Source: Oleispira sp963933055 (GTDB lineage: Bacteria; Pseudomonadota; Gammaproteobacteria; Pseudomonadales; Oceanobacteraceae). Taken from it: DNA of 9,695 nt. This document shows positions 1 to 6,221 of this stretch, piece by piece. Under the pieces are notes generated by a model. The model saw only the letters and a list, made by a program, of their open reading frames with translations, did no database searches and had not been told where the DNA came from. Position numbers and translations under genes: made by a program. The stretch spans positions 1 to 9,695 of the forward strand of contig CAWVSY010000082.1 of assembly GCA_963933055.1 (NCBI GenBank), written 5' to 3'. Every line of letters begins with the position of its first letter. The stretch's first letter is position 1.

Positions 1-45
1 TTGACATGGTAGAGGTCCCCAGTTCGAATCTGGGTAGTCCTACCA
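1..45 (+). tRNA. tRNA-Val(GAC), 3' part only
   Basis: Partial tRNA; the acceptor 5' strand, D arm and anticodon 5' strand lie outside the window. What is seen: anticodon loop TTGACAT at 1-7 with anticodon GAC at 3-5, anticodon-stem 3' strand GGTAG (8-12), variable loop AGGTC (13-17), T stem CCCAG/CTGGG (18-22 and 30-34) around the T loop TTCGAAT, acceptor 3' strand TAGTCCT (35-41), discriminator A42 and an encoded CCA (43-45). The anticodon-loop context closely resembles the E. coli valV/valW tRNA. It decodes GUC/GUU valine codons. The missing acceptor strand should read AGGACTA. Confidence 0.93.
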
Positions 46-51
46 AATTTT

Positions 52-89
52 AAAAAACCGCATTATCTGCAAAGATTATGCGGTTTTTT
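52..89 (+). terminator. Intrinsic terminator after tRNA-Val
   Basis: The stem CCGCAT/ATGCGG continues past one T-T mismatch into ATCT/AGAT, closed by a GCAA (GNRA-type) tetraloop, and is followed by seven T. An A-run lies upstream of the stem, so it could also stop transcription from the other strand. It begins 7 bases after the CCA end and separates the tRNA unit from the lipoprotein gene. Confidence 0.88.
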
Positions 90-126
90 TATGTCTATGA
101 TTTAACTTTATCGAAATGGAATTCTT

Positions 127-669
127 ATGAATAAAGCGTTATTAGTCCCTTTGTTTTTATCAGCCTTCATCACAGGCTGTGCAACCCCTGTAAGCAATAA
201 AACGATTTTAGAGAATCAAGAATCGATTCTTATGATGTGTAAGTCAGGGGCTCCTTTTATTTTGACACAGCAAATTCAGCTTGACTCAAAAGAAGCGGTT
301 GTTGTTAAAACGTTACCCGTATCGAGCAGTGAAGAGTGCGCGTTAATCATCGCTTATGATACTGAGATACTGTTAACCCAAATTACTTCAAATCGTGCAA
401 ATAAAGACCGCGCGAGAGTTAATGTTTACAAGGTGCCATTACTTCCAGGTAATTTAATTAAGGACGAGCGAGTGGGGTATAAAACTAGCACGGTGCCTAA
501 TTCAGTTAACTATATTGGGCATGTAAGTCTTGATAGTTATGATGGAACATACGCTGGCGTTACATTTTCGGATAATTCAGACAGTGCTAAGGCTTTTCTA
601 AAAAAGAAAGGTATTACCAAATTCCCGTTTGTAACAAATATTCCAGTAGAAAATATTCAATCTAATTGA
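127..669 (+). CDS. Small secreted lipoprotein, function unknown
   Basis: A 180-residue protein with a type II signal peptide: MNK, a hydrophobic core (residues 4-15) and lipobox I-T-G-C with the lipidated Cys18. Residue +2 is Ala, so by the usual Lol rule it should sort to the outer membrane. The mature part has two further cysteines (Cys38, Cys71) that could form a disulfide, no further hydrophobic segment, and a mixed, probably beta-rich composition. I do not recognise the family. The ATG at 127 has a modest GGA ribosome site 6 bases upstream. It stands alone: a tRNA terminator lies before it and the next gene is convergent. The signal peptide is certain enough to place the protein in the envelope; no activity can be assigned. 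Confidence 0.85.
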   Translation: MNKALLVPLFLSAFITGCATPVSNKTILENQESILMMCKSGAPFILTQQIQLDSKEAVVVKTLPVSSSEECALIIAYDTEILLTQITSNRANKDRARVNVYKVPLLPGNLIKDERVGYKTSTVPNSVNYIGHVSLDSYDGTYAGVTFSDNSDSAKAFLKKKGITKFPFVTNIPVENIQSN

Positions 670-676
670 AAATAAT

Positions 677-704
677 GCTTTGGCTTGAATCGAAGGCGGT
701 TTTT
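677..704 (+). terminator. Weak candidate terminator of lipoprotein gene
   Basis: A five-pair stem GCTTT/GAAGGC-type (677-681 with 693-697, one G-T pair) is followed two bases later by five T (700-704). It sits 8 bases after the stop codon, which is the right place, but the stem is short. Nothing better is visible between 670 and 826. Confidence 0.28.
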
Positions 705-826
705 GCTATGAGCATTGCCCGAATGGCTGTGGATAAATGGTGGATTATGTGGTCATCTATTTAGTTTAAATAAATAGTTGGTGCGTATTGAAAAGATAGA
801 GAATACTTTTACAAGCTACAGTGATT

Positions 827-1705
827 TCAACGTGCTTTCTTTGGATATTTGCGAATATTAATCAACCCCGCCGCGATGATGAATCCACTGCCTACCCATG
901 TTGTCCAAAGCGGTACTTCCCCCCAAAATAACCAACCCATAATCGCACCGTAAATAACAGATGAGTACACATAAATACCAATTCTGCCGGTGGGTGCTGT
1001 GCGATAGGCTCGTGTTAACGCTAATTGTCCTAGTGTTGCTACGCCTCCCATTAATAAAATCCAGCCCCAAGCGTGATCGGGAACGTCTTGCCAAGCATAG
1101 AGTGCGGGTGGCGCAGAGACGACGGTTGATATCACGGCAAAGTAGAATACGATTGCTATGCTGCTTTCCGTATTGCCCATTTTTCGAATGGTCACTTTGG
1201 CTAAGGCGGCCAATGCTGCGCCCATTAAACCGACAATCGCGAAATAAGAAACGCTATCAGTCCCTGGTCTTAGAATAAAGGCTACGCCAATAAAACCAAT
1301 GACAACGGCCCAGCGTGTATTAGGCCCTATACTTTCTTTTAGCCAAACGTACGCAATTATGGGCATGAAAAAAGGGCTGGTCAGTTTTACTAAAAATGCT
1401 TCGGCCAAAGGCATGCGAGCCAGTACAAAAAAATAACAGTACATGGCGCTTAGCCCTACTAAAGCGCGCATAAGGTGCCAATGAAACCTAGTGGTTTTTA
1501 GTTCAGAAAAGCCTGTTTTCATTAAAATAGGGAACAGCATCATAAGGCCTGCTGCATTACGGAAGAAAACAACTTGTTGAGTTGATAGATCGGTCGATAA
1601 ATGTTTGATAATACCGCCCATAATACCCAGTAGAGCTTCGCCGAGTAGTATTAATAATGCGCCTAAAATAATAGGATGAGTCGGTAACGCGGGTATACGA
1701 GGCAT
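827..1705 (-). CDS. EamA/DMT-superfamily ten-helix transporter
   Basis: A membrane transporter of the drug/metabolite exporter superfamily. Counted from the ATG at 1705 it has 292 residues, the usual EamA length. The sequence is hydrophobic throughout, with about ten predicted helices arranged as two EamA repeats (roughly residues 15-145 and 158-283). Each repeat ends in the typical short charged loop after a glycine- and proline-containing helix (for example WLKESIGP). Members export or import amino acids, nucleotides or drugs at the inner membrane; the substrate cannot be read from the sequence. A TTG four codons upstream (1717) is also open, but neither start has a visible Shine-Dalgarno sequence and ATG is preferred. 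It is transcribed alone, divergent from the phosphoribosyltransferase gene and convergent with the lipoprotein gene. No terminator is obvious downstream. Confidence 0.9.
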   Translation of the reverse strand: MPRIPALPTHPIILGALLILLGEALLGIMGGIIKHLSTDLSTQQVVFFRNAAGLMMLFPILMKTGFSELKTTRFHWHLMRALVGLSAMYCYFFVLARMPLAEAFLVKLTSPFFMPIIAYVWLKESIGPNTRWAVVIGFIGVAFILRPGTDSVSYFAIVGLMGAALAALAKVTIRKMGNTESSIAIVFYFAVISTVVSAPPALYAWQDVPDHAWGWILLMGGVATLGQLALTRAYRTAPTGRIGIYVYSSVIYGAIMGWLFWGEVPLWTTWVGSGFIIAAGLINIRKYPKKAR

Positions 1706-1876
1706 GATTGTCTGCAAGGTTGTGTGTTAAGAGGCTGATGATTTGAATCTGACAGCATTGTAGCGAATTCTTAGTGCATTACTACACTGACAATTAGGTC
1801 GTACAGCCTTGCTCTGAGTTAGTTATACTGTAAACTGCACCGCCCAATATTAACTGTCCAATCCGTCAGGAATTTG

Positions 1877-1896
1877 GAAGGCCTGATAAGGCTTTC
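1877..1896 (+). promoter_or_regulatory. Hairpin in the phosphoribosyltransferase leader
   Basis: The stem GAAGGCC/GGCTTTC (one G-T pair) with loop TGATAA lies 21 bases before the ATG at 1918. An AGG ribosome site (1901-1903) follows directly, at an unusually long 14-base spacing. The hairpin could tune access to that site. No U-run follows, so it is not a terminator. Upstream, TATACT at 1824-1829 is a possible -10 element, but no matching -35 is visible. Confidence 0.3.
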
Positions 1897-1917
1897 AAAA
1901 AGGTAACCAGATCCCCT

Positions 1918-2484
1918 ATGAATAAAGTGTTTATCAGTGCGCAGGAGCTTTTAGAAGACTCTTTCAAATTAGCCTTACAAGTGTATGAAAGCGGTTTCCG
2001 CCCAGATTATATTGTTGGTGTGTGGCGCGGTGGTGCCCCTGTGGGTATTGCAGTACAAGAGCTGTTGCATGTATTGGGGACGGAGTCTGACCATATTGCC
2101 ATTCGTACTTCTAGTTATTCGGGTATTGGCGAGCGCGATAAGAATGTGCGTGTTCATGGCTTAACCTATTTAATTAAGCGCATTGAAAGTGAAGACAGCT
2201 TGCTGATTGTTGATGATGTTCATGATAGTGGTTTGAGTATTGAACAAACTATTTTGGATTTAAAAAAGGCATGTAAGAAAAACACGCCTGAAATACGCGT
2301 TGCAACGCCTTATTTTAAGCCGGATAACAATAAAACAGGCCGTATTCCTGATTATTTTATTCATGAAACGCATGACTGGTTGGTATTTCCGCATGAGGTT
2401 GATGGTTTGAGTGAGGAAGAAATTCGTGAGCATCGCCCTGAGTTAGCGAGTATTATTGATAAAATTGAGCACTTGAAAAAATAA
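1918..2484 (+). CDS. Phosphoribosyltransferase, COG2236 type
   Basis: A 188-residue type I phosphoribosyltransferase, normal family length. The PRPP-binding signature LLIVDDVHDSGLS is at residues 95-107, with acidic pair Asp99-Asp100. The pyrophosphate loop RGGAP is at 37-41 after the beta strand YIVGV. The C-terminal THDWLVFPHE (151-160) resembles the W-x-V-F-P-x-E segment typical of the COG2236 branch, often labelled hypoxanthine phosphoribosyltransferase. Family knowledge suggests transfer of ribose-5-phosphate from PRPP to a purine base in the cytoplasm. The true base is untested, and the motifs differ from classical Hpt and Gpt. It is a single gene with its own terminator, divergent from the EamA transporter. 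The fold is sure; the substrate is not. Confidence 0.9.
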   Translation: MNKVFISAQELLEDSFKLALQVYESGFRPDYIVGVWRGGAPVGIAVQELLHVLGTESDHIAIRTSSYSGIGERDKNVRVHGLTYLIKRIESEDSLLIVDDVHDSGLSIEQTILDLKKACKKNTPEIRVATPYFKPDNNKTGRIPDYFIHETHDWLVFPHEVDGLSEEEIREHRPELASIIDKIEHLKK

Positions 2485-2499
2485 TTTAGATGAATGCGC

Positions 2500-2534
2500 G
2501 CCACCTAAGCTTACGATTGCTGGGTGGCTATTTT
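2500..2534 (+). terminator. Intrinsic terminator of phosphoribosyltransferase gene
   Basis: A long stem pairs GCCACCTA-AGC (2500-2510) with GCTGGGTGGC (2519-2528), with one bulged A, one G-T pair and the loop TTACGATT, followed by TATTTT. It lies 15 bases after the stop at 2484 and just before the convergent solute-binding-protein gene. Confidence 0.8.
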
Positions 2535-2538
2535 GATC

Positions 2539-3282
2539 TCACCTTATTTGATACTTTTCTTTTATTTTTCTAATCCATTCTGCTTGCTCTATTAAAAACT
2601 GATTAAATTGTTCGATAACTTCTGGGTGTTTAAAGCTGGAGAGTGAGTAGCTGCTTTTTGTATGTGGTAGCTCAGGGTCGAATATTAATAGGTCGGGCAT
2701 TTTTAGTGTATTTTGTAAATAATATCTGGCCACATCAATATTGAAATAGGCTCCGTCATAGCGATGAATGCTCGTGAGTTTAATAAGACTATGAAGATTG
2801 TTGGTCTCTTTTATGTCTATTTTCCCTTCTTTTATCAGACTTAAATAATCCCAAGCGGTAAACCCACTTACGGTCCCTAATTTTTTTAAATGATTAATGC
2901 CTTGGCTTTTGTTGTTGGGCGTGACCATTACGCCATCAATGAAATCGATAACCGATGCGCTATATTTAATGTCGTAGCCTGCTTTTTGATCTTGAACCCA
3001 ATAAGGGTTATCGGGAAAACGAAAATCTACTGTGCCTTTGAGATAGTTCTTATTAAGGCGTGTAACCGGGTAGGCTTGGTAGGTCAGGGTATGATGATTG
3101 AGCTTGGCGAATTTGTTTAAGATTTCGCTAGCGGCTCCTGAATAGTGACCGTTGGCGTATTGGTAGATAGGATAATAATCGATGTCTTCAACACCGATAA
3201 TAAAATTATCAGCGTTAGCCGTGCTGCTAATAGTGCTTATTATCACCAAGAGTGTATTGATGGCTGTTTTAAATTGAATCAT
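2539..3282 (-). CDS. Orphan periplasmic solute-binding protein
   Basis: A 247-residue protein with a Sec signal peptide (hydrophobic core about residues 8-20, likely cut after Ala-Asn-Ala at 24). The mature region looks like the amino-acid-type bacterial extracellular solute-binding protein 3 fold: an early strand (FIIGVEDIDYYP), then GxYSGAASEILNKFAK, an acidic helix start, and the D-F-R-F-P segment at 86-90. Length suits this family. Such proteins normally hand a small polar ligand to an ABC permease, but no permease or ATPase is adjacent, so it may work with a distant transporter or sense a ligand. No good Shine-Dalgarno precedes the ATG. The nearest weak promoter match on - is TTGGCC (3351-3346) with TAAACT (3329-3324), 16 bases apart. 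Family assignment is fairly sure; the ligand is unknown. Confidence 0.8.
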   Translation of the reverse strand: MIQFKTAINTLLVIISTISSTANADNFIIGVEDIDYYPIYQYANGHYSGAASEILNKFAKLNHHTLTYQAYPVTRLNKNYLKGTVDFRFPDNPYWVQDQKAGYDIKYSASVIDFIDGVMVTPNNKSQGINHLKKLGTVSGFTAWDYLSLIKEGKIDIKETNNLHSLIKLTSIHRYDGAYFNIDVARYYLQNTLKMPDLLIFDPELPHTKSSYSLSSFKHPEVIEQFNQFLIEQAEWIRKIKEKYQIR

Positions 3283-3576
3283 GGTGATGTGTCATTATGT
3301 GAAGTGTATGCCTTAATATTAGTAGTTTAGTGTGAGTTTTCCAGCGGCCAATTTTTGGGTATAAATTAAGTGGATTAATCACGATTTTACTTACCTCATG
3401 CTCTCGCATACTAATTGATCAAAGTGTACAATTCGCGCCCTTATTTCCTGTGTCTTAATGTTGATAAGATTGCTACCTCAAAAGGGTAAGCTAATCTTTA
3501 ACAGGATCACCAAATCAAATACGTGTCGCAATTGCATTTCTGATTTGTTTTACGTCTATTATCACGAGTAATTATT
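3283..3576 (+). promoter_or_regulatory. Divergent spacer and long leader of the NhaC-type gene
   Basis: A 294-bp spacer between divergent genes. TACAAT at 3427-3432 is a fair -10 for the + gene, though no -35 match sits at the right distance. That would give a leader of about 140 bases. The leader contains an irregular stem (AAGATT-GCT-ACC paired with GGT-AGC-AATCTT, 3466-3498, two single-base bulges). A second hairpin follows: CAAATCA at 3511-3517 pairs with TGATTTG at 3541-3547, followed by four T. A partial palindrome GTGGATTAATCAC lies at 3370-3382. I recognise no known riboswitch in it. Confidence 0.4.
3458..3571 (+). CDS. Possible 37-codon leader ORF before the NhaC-type gene
   Basis: The ATG at 3458 opens 37 codons ending in TAA five bases before the NhaC-type start codon. 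The peptide begins MLIRLLPQKGK and ends LFYVYYHE, so its last eight residues include three Tyr, one Phe and one His. It runs across both leader hairpins, and its final GAG codon (3566-3568) is also the probable ribosome site of the next gene. Against it, no Shine-Dalgarno precedes the ATG, and an ORF of this size can arise by chance. It is reported as a candidate only. Confidence 0.22.
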   Translation: MLIRLLPQKGKLIFNRITKSNTCRNCISDLFYVYYHE

Positions 3577-4899
3577 ATGACGATTAAATCTCCTTGGGCA
3601 CTGTTGCCCATGTTTCTATTTATGACCTTATTTATAGGCAGCGGTTTGTATTATCAGGCGGCTGGGGTTGAATTTGCTTTTTATAAAATATCCGCGCCTG
3701 TCGCCATTTTACCTGCGATTATTCTGGCTTTGCTATTGGCAAAAGGAAGTATTAATCAACGGGTAGAGCAGTTTATTCAAGGTTGTGCGAACCCAACGAT
3801 TGTAACGATGTTATTGATCTTTTTATTGGCGGGTGGCTTTGCCAGTGTCGCAAAATCGATTGGTGGTGTTGATGCTGTTGTGAATCTGAGTTTGAATGCC
3901 ATTCCACCATCTTTTGTATTACCTGGGCTGTTTATTATGACGGCTTTCATGGCGACGGCTATGGGAACTTCTATGGGCTCAATTGCGGCTGTTGCCCCAA
4001 TTGCTGTTGGCATGGCGGAAGCTTCTGATTTATCTATGGTACTCACGGTAGGTGCTGTTATGGGCGGCGCGATGTTTGGTGATAACCTGTCGTTCATTTC
4101 TGATACAACCATTGCGGCTACGCGTACGCAAGGGTGTAATATGCGCGATAAATTTCGTTTGAATTTTAAGATTGCTGTGCCAGCGGCTTTGCTAACGATT
4201 GTTTGGTTGTTTATTCAAGGCGATGCGGCAGAAGTGATTGTAAACCCAAATGAGTCGGCGACAAAAATGCTGCCTTATCTGTTGGTTTTAGGGCTTGCTG
4301 TTTCTGGTATGAATGTTTTGGTTGTATTGCTAACCGGTATTGTTGTGGCGGGCTTGATTGGTTTGTGGCAAGTGCCTGATTATTCCGTTGCGGTATTGTC
4401 GAGTGATATTTATAAAGGCTATAGCAATATGCAAGAGATTCTGATTCTGTCGCTCTTTATCGGTGGTTTAGGTGCCATGATGAAAGTTGGTGGTGGATTG
4501 GATTGGCTCGCTGCACAGTTAGATCGTTTAACCCGCGAGCAAGCAGAGCCTAAAGCTCATCGTCGTATGGGCGAGCTAAGCATCGCAGTAGGCGTGGCGT
4601 TGGTAAACGTATGCACTGCGAATAATACGGTTGCGATCCTTATTTCGGGCAGTTTAGCCAAAGATATCGCGCAGCGTTATGGCGTAGATGCAAAGCGCAG
4701 TGCGAGTATTATGGATGTGAGTGCGTGTGTGATTCAGGGTATTTTGCCGTATGGTGCGCAGATGTTATTGGCGGCCTCACTCTCGGGCTTATCGCCTTTG
4801 GATTTAGTGACCGCGGTCGTTTATTGCTGGTGTCTAGGATTGGTCATGATGGGATCAATCATCATTGGTTATCCAAGTGGACAAACCAAGGCTGCATAA
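3577..4899 (+). CDS. NhaC-superfamily Na+/H+ antiporter or amino-acid carrier
   Basis: A 440-residue inner-membrane carrier with about ten to twelve hydrophobic segments. The diagnostic NhaC-type motif GDNLSFISDTT stands at 168-178. A second half-repeat carries CTANNTVAI (346-354) and a Gly/Pro-rich helix near QGILPYGAQ (387-395), giving the duplicated Na_H_antiporter (PF03553) layout. The family includes true Na+/H+ antiporters, but comparative genomics has also assigned members to amino-acid uptake (LysW for lysine, MetT for methionine), so sodium/proton exchange should not be assumed. The ATG at 3577 has GAG eight bases upstream. It is monocistronic, with a long structured leader and a convergent neighbour downstream. 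The family is sure; the substrate is open. Confidence 0.92.
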   Translation: MTIKSPWALLPMFLFMTLFIGSGLYYQAAGVEFAFYKISAPVAILPAIILALLLAKGSINQRVEQFIQGCANPTIVTMLLIFLLAGGFASVAKSIGGVDAVVNLSLNAIPPSFVLPGLFIMTAFMATAMGTSMGSIAAVAPIAVGMAEASDLSMVLTVGAVMGGAMFGDNLSFISDTTIAATRTQGCNMRDKFRLNFKIAVPAALLTIVWLFIQGDAAEVIVNPNESATKMLPYLLVLGLAVSGMNVLVVLLTGIVVAGLIGLWQVPDYSVAVLSSDIYKGYSNMQEILILSLFIGGLGAMMKVGGGLDWLAAQLDRLTREQAEPKAHRRMGELSIAVGVALVNVCTANNTVAILISGSLAKDIAQRYGVDAKRSASIMDVSACVIQGILPYGAQMLLAASLSGLSPLDLVTAVVYCWCLGLVMMGSIIIGYPSGQTKAA

Positions 4900-4910
4900 T
4901 AAGCAAGCTG

Positions 4911-4940
4911 GAAATGAGCCATTGTATTATGGCTTATTTC
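4911..4940. terminator. Hairpin between convergent gene ends
   Basis: A 12-pair stem with one G-T wobble (4911-4922 with 4929-4940) and loop TGTATT lies 11 bases after the NhaC-type stop. The stop codon of the convergent small membrane protein (4927-4929) falls across its loop and stem. It has no proper U-run on either strand, so it may be a weak bidirectional terminator or a transcript-end stabiliser. Confidence 0.5.
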
Positions 4941-5208
4941 CCCAAATACTGGATACTGCACGTTCATTCCCCAGCACTCCTACGATTAAAATCACTAAGC
5001 TCACCAAGCCAAAGGTGACGACGGGTATGTAATAGCCCATCGAATCCGCATCGGCGGCCATCGCGGCGACAGCCGCTGCAAGTATCGCGAACATAATTCC
5101 CATAACGATTAATACAATGCGATGGGATTTTTTGTAGACATAATCTTCACTACCCTTTTCAAAATTCTCTAGAATCGGGGAAAATGCTTTTCGTAATATT
5201 TCTTTCAT
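4927..5208 (-). CDS. Conserved-type small two-helix membrane protein
   Basis: A 93-residue protein. An amphipathic, charged N-terminus (residues 1-30, with FSPILENFEKGSEDY) precedes two hydrophobic helices (about 31-51 and 60-80). The helices are joined by a short Asp-containing loop, and the protein ends in a short soluble tail with GNERAVSSIWG. The pattern resembles uncharacterised small membrane proteins seen in other marine Gammaproteobacteria, from memory and unverified; no function is known to me. The ATG at 5208 is preceded by GAGA five bases upstream. It lies 43 bases after the thioesterase stop in the same direction, so the two are probably one operon. Its stop codon sits inside the hairpin shared with the convergent carrier gene. 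Confidence 0.8.
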   Translation of the reverse strand: MKEILRKAFSPILENFEKGSEDYVYKKSHRIVLIVMGIMFAILAAAVAAMAADADSMGYYIPVVTFGLVSLVILIVGVLGNERAVSSIWGNKP

Positions 5209-5251
5209 TTTTTCTCTATCTTTCTATCTGTTTAATTCAGTGTATCTAATA

Positions 5252-5650
5252 TCATTCAGTCGTTACTAGGTGTTGCTCTAGAATGTTACGTATGTCATCT
5301 GAGATTGGCTTTGACGTTTTTGCTTTGTGATCAAAGTGAACCAATATCGCGCTGCCTTTTGCGACCATTTTTTCTTCTTGCCAAGCTTCGTGACCAACAA
5401 TCATTGACGAGTTGCCAACCTTGTTCATGTAGGTGCGTATTTCTACGGATTTGCCGTAATAAATTTCAGCTAAAAAATCGACGTCAATTTTGGCAATAAT
5501 TAAATGCCAATCATCCACATTCATGCCAGGGCAGAAAAGTTCAAAGATAGGGCTGCGAGATTCTTCAAACCATACGGGCAAAACAGTATTGTTTACATGC
5601 CCTAAAGCATCTGTTTCAGAAAATCTAGGCTGTAAGGTATTGGTCCACAT
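5252..5650 (-). CDS. Acyl-CoA thioesterase, 4HBT hot-dog family (YbgC/FadM-like)
   Basis: A single hot-dog-fold thioesterase of 132 residues (134 from the upstream ATG), the usual size. The N-terminal catalytic segment FSETDALGHVNN carries the conserved Asp (Asp14 from this start), followed by the helix VLPVWFEESRSPIFELF. A central strand region then runs through IDVDFLAEIYYGKSVEIRTYM, with the GNSSM turn after it. The family hydrolyses acyl-CoA or acyl-ACP thioesters in the cytoplasm; the chain preference is not visible. Two ATGs lie two codons apart (5656 and 5650). A GAGA ribosome site abuts the first but sits six bases from the second, so 5650 is chosen. It heads a - strand pair with the 93-residue membrane protein and is divergent from tadA across only 48 bases. 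Confidence 0.88.
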   Translation of the reverse strand: MWTNTLQPRFSETDALGHVNNTVLPVWFEESRSPIFELFCPGMNVDDWHLIIAKIDVDFLAEIYYGKSVEIRTYMNKVGNSSMIVGHEAWQEEKMVAKGSAILVHFDHKAKTSKPISDDIRNILEQHLVTTE

Positions 5651-5698
5651 AGGCATTCTCTATTATCATTGAATTTTATAATGCATGATACTCCAGCT
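5651..5698 (+). promoter_or_regulatory. Shared 48-bp divergent promoter spacer (thioesterase / tadA)
   Basis: TATAAT at 5677-5682 is a perfect -10 for tadA but lacks a recognisable -35. Transcription would begin near 5689, leaving a leader of about ten bases before the ATG at 5699 and excluding the in-frame TTG (5669) and ATG (5681) as starts. On the other strand, TATAAA (5680-5675) and GATAAT (5667-5662) are possible -10 elements for the thioesterase. Promoters of the two genes must overlap here or extend into coding sequence. Confidence 0.35.
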
Positions 5699-6202
5699 AT
5701 GACTGAACAAGAACAGTGTGACCAAAACTTTATGCAGCTTGCTTTAGAGCAAGGCCAGCTTGCGTATGATGCAGGAGAGGTGCCTGTAGGGGCGGTTGTC
5801 GTGCTGAATGGAGAAGTCATTGGGCGAGGCTATAATAAGCCTATAACCAGCCTAGACCCGAGTGCGCATGCAGAAGTTGTTGCGTTACGCGATGCGGCTA
5901 AGAATATTGGTAATTATCGTTTAATGGGGGCAACGCTGTATGTCACCGTTGAGCCGTGCACTATGTGTACGGGTTGCTTGATTCATTCTCGTATTGCGCG
6001 CTTAGTTTATGGGGCGACGGAGCCGAAATCGGGTGTTATTGAATCAGCGATGCACTTATTAGAAAGTCCTTTCTTTAATCATGCTATCGAGACCTGTTCG
6101 GGAATATTGGCAGAGCAATCTTCAAGCCTGATGTCTGATTTTTTTAAAATGCGCCGAGCAGGGAAGAAAAAATTGAAGCAGTTAAGCCAGCCTAAAGATT
6201 AG
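5699..6202 (+). CDS. tadA: tRNA-specific adenosine deaminase TadA
   Basis: Deaminates adenosine 34 to inosine in tRNA-Arg(ACG), letting one tRNA read CGU, CGC and CGA. From the ATG at 5699 it has 167 residues, matching the E. coli enzyme. The zinc and proton-shuttle motif HAE is at His57/Glu59, and PCTMC supplies Cys87 and Cys90, the same numbers as in E. coli. Other family hallmarks are EVPVGAVVV (27-35), the NYRL and LYVTVEPC region, and the C-terminal LMSDFFKMRR helix. In-frame starts at 5669 (TTG) and 5681 (ATG) add residues with no counterpart in E. coli. No strong Shine-Dalgarno is visible. It lies next to mltF and purL, an order I recall from other Gammaproteobacteria. The stop codon is buried in its terminator. 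Confidence 0.96.
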   Translation: MTEQEQCDQNFMQLALEQGQLAYDAGEVPVGAVVVLNGEVIGRGYNKPITSLDPSAHAEVVALRDAAKNIGNYRLMGATLYVTVEPCTMCTGCLIHSRIARLVYGATEPKSGVIESAMHLLESPFFNHAIETCSGILAEQSSSLMSDFFKMRRAGKKKLKQLSQPKD

Positions 6203-6215
6203 GCTGGGCTTTTTT
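6184..6215 (+). terminator. Intrinsic terminator overlapping the tadA stop
   Basis: AAGCC-AGCCTAA pairs with TTAGGCT-GGGCTT, with one bulged G and a three-base loop AGA, giving a twelve-pair stem that runs into six T (6210-6215). The tadA stop TAG (6200-6202) forms part of the 3' stem. It ends six bases before the mltF stop, so it also sits between the convergent genes. Confidence 0.88.
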
Positions 6216-6221
6216 GAGCGC

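Noticed and set aside
1..45. tRNA 3' end as an attachment site for an integrated element
   Set aside because: No repeat of the tRNA 3' sequence, no integrase and no mobile cargo are visible in the rest of the window.
757..777. AT-rich hairpin CTATTTA/TAAATAG as a terminator for either flanking gene
   Set aside because: All A/T-rich pairs and no U-run after it on either strand; probably incidental.
858..1278. Open frames overlapping the EamA transporter on both strands (858-1094 -, 961-1278 +)
   Set aside because: They lie in other frames of a clear transmembrane gene and encode Arg- and Ser-rich, unfamilial peptides; shadows.
3283..3576. Lysine or SAM riboswitch, or MetJ boxes, controlling the NhaC-type gene
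   Set aside because: The conserved lysine- and SAM-riboswitch core segments are absent. TTACGTCT near 3550 matches one met-box in six of eight positions, but neighbouring octamers do not match, and MetJ needs tandem boxes.
3777..4112. 111-codon frame on the - strand inside the NhaC-type gene
   Set aside because: Antisense to the most conserved region of the carrier; its composition mirrors the reversed membrane codons.
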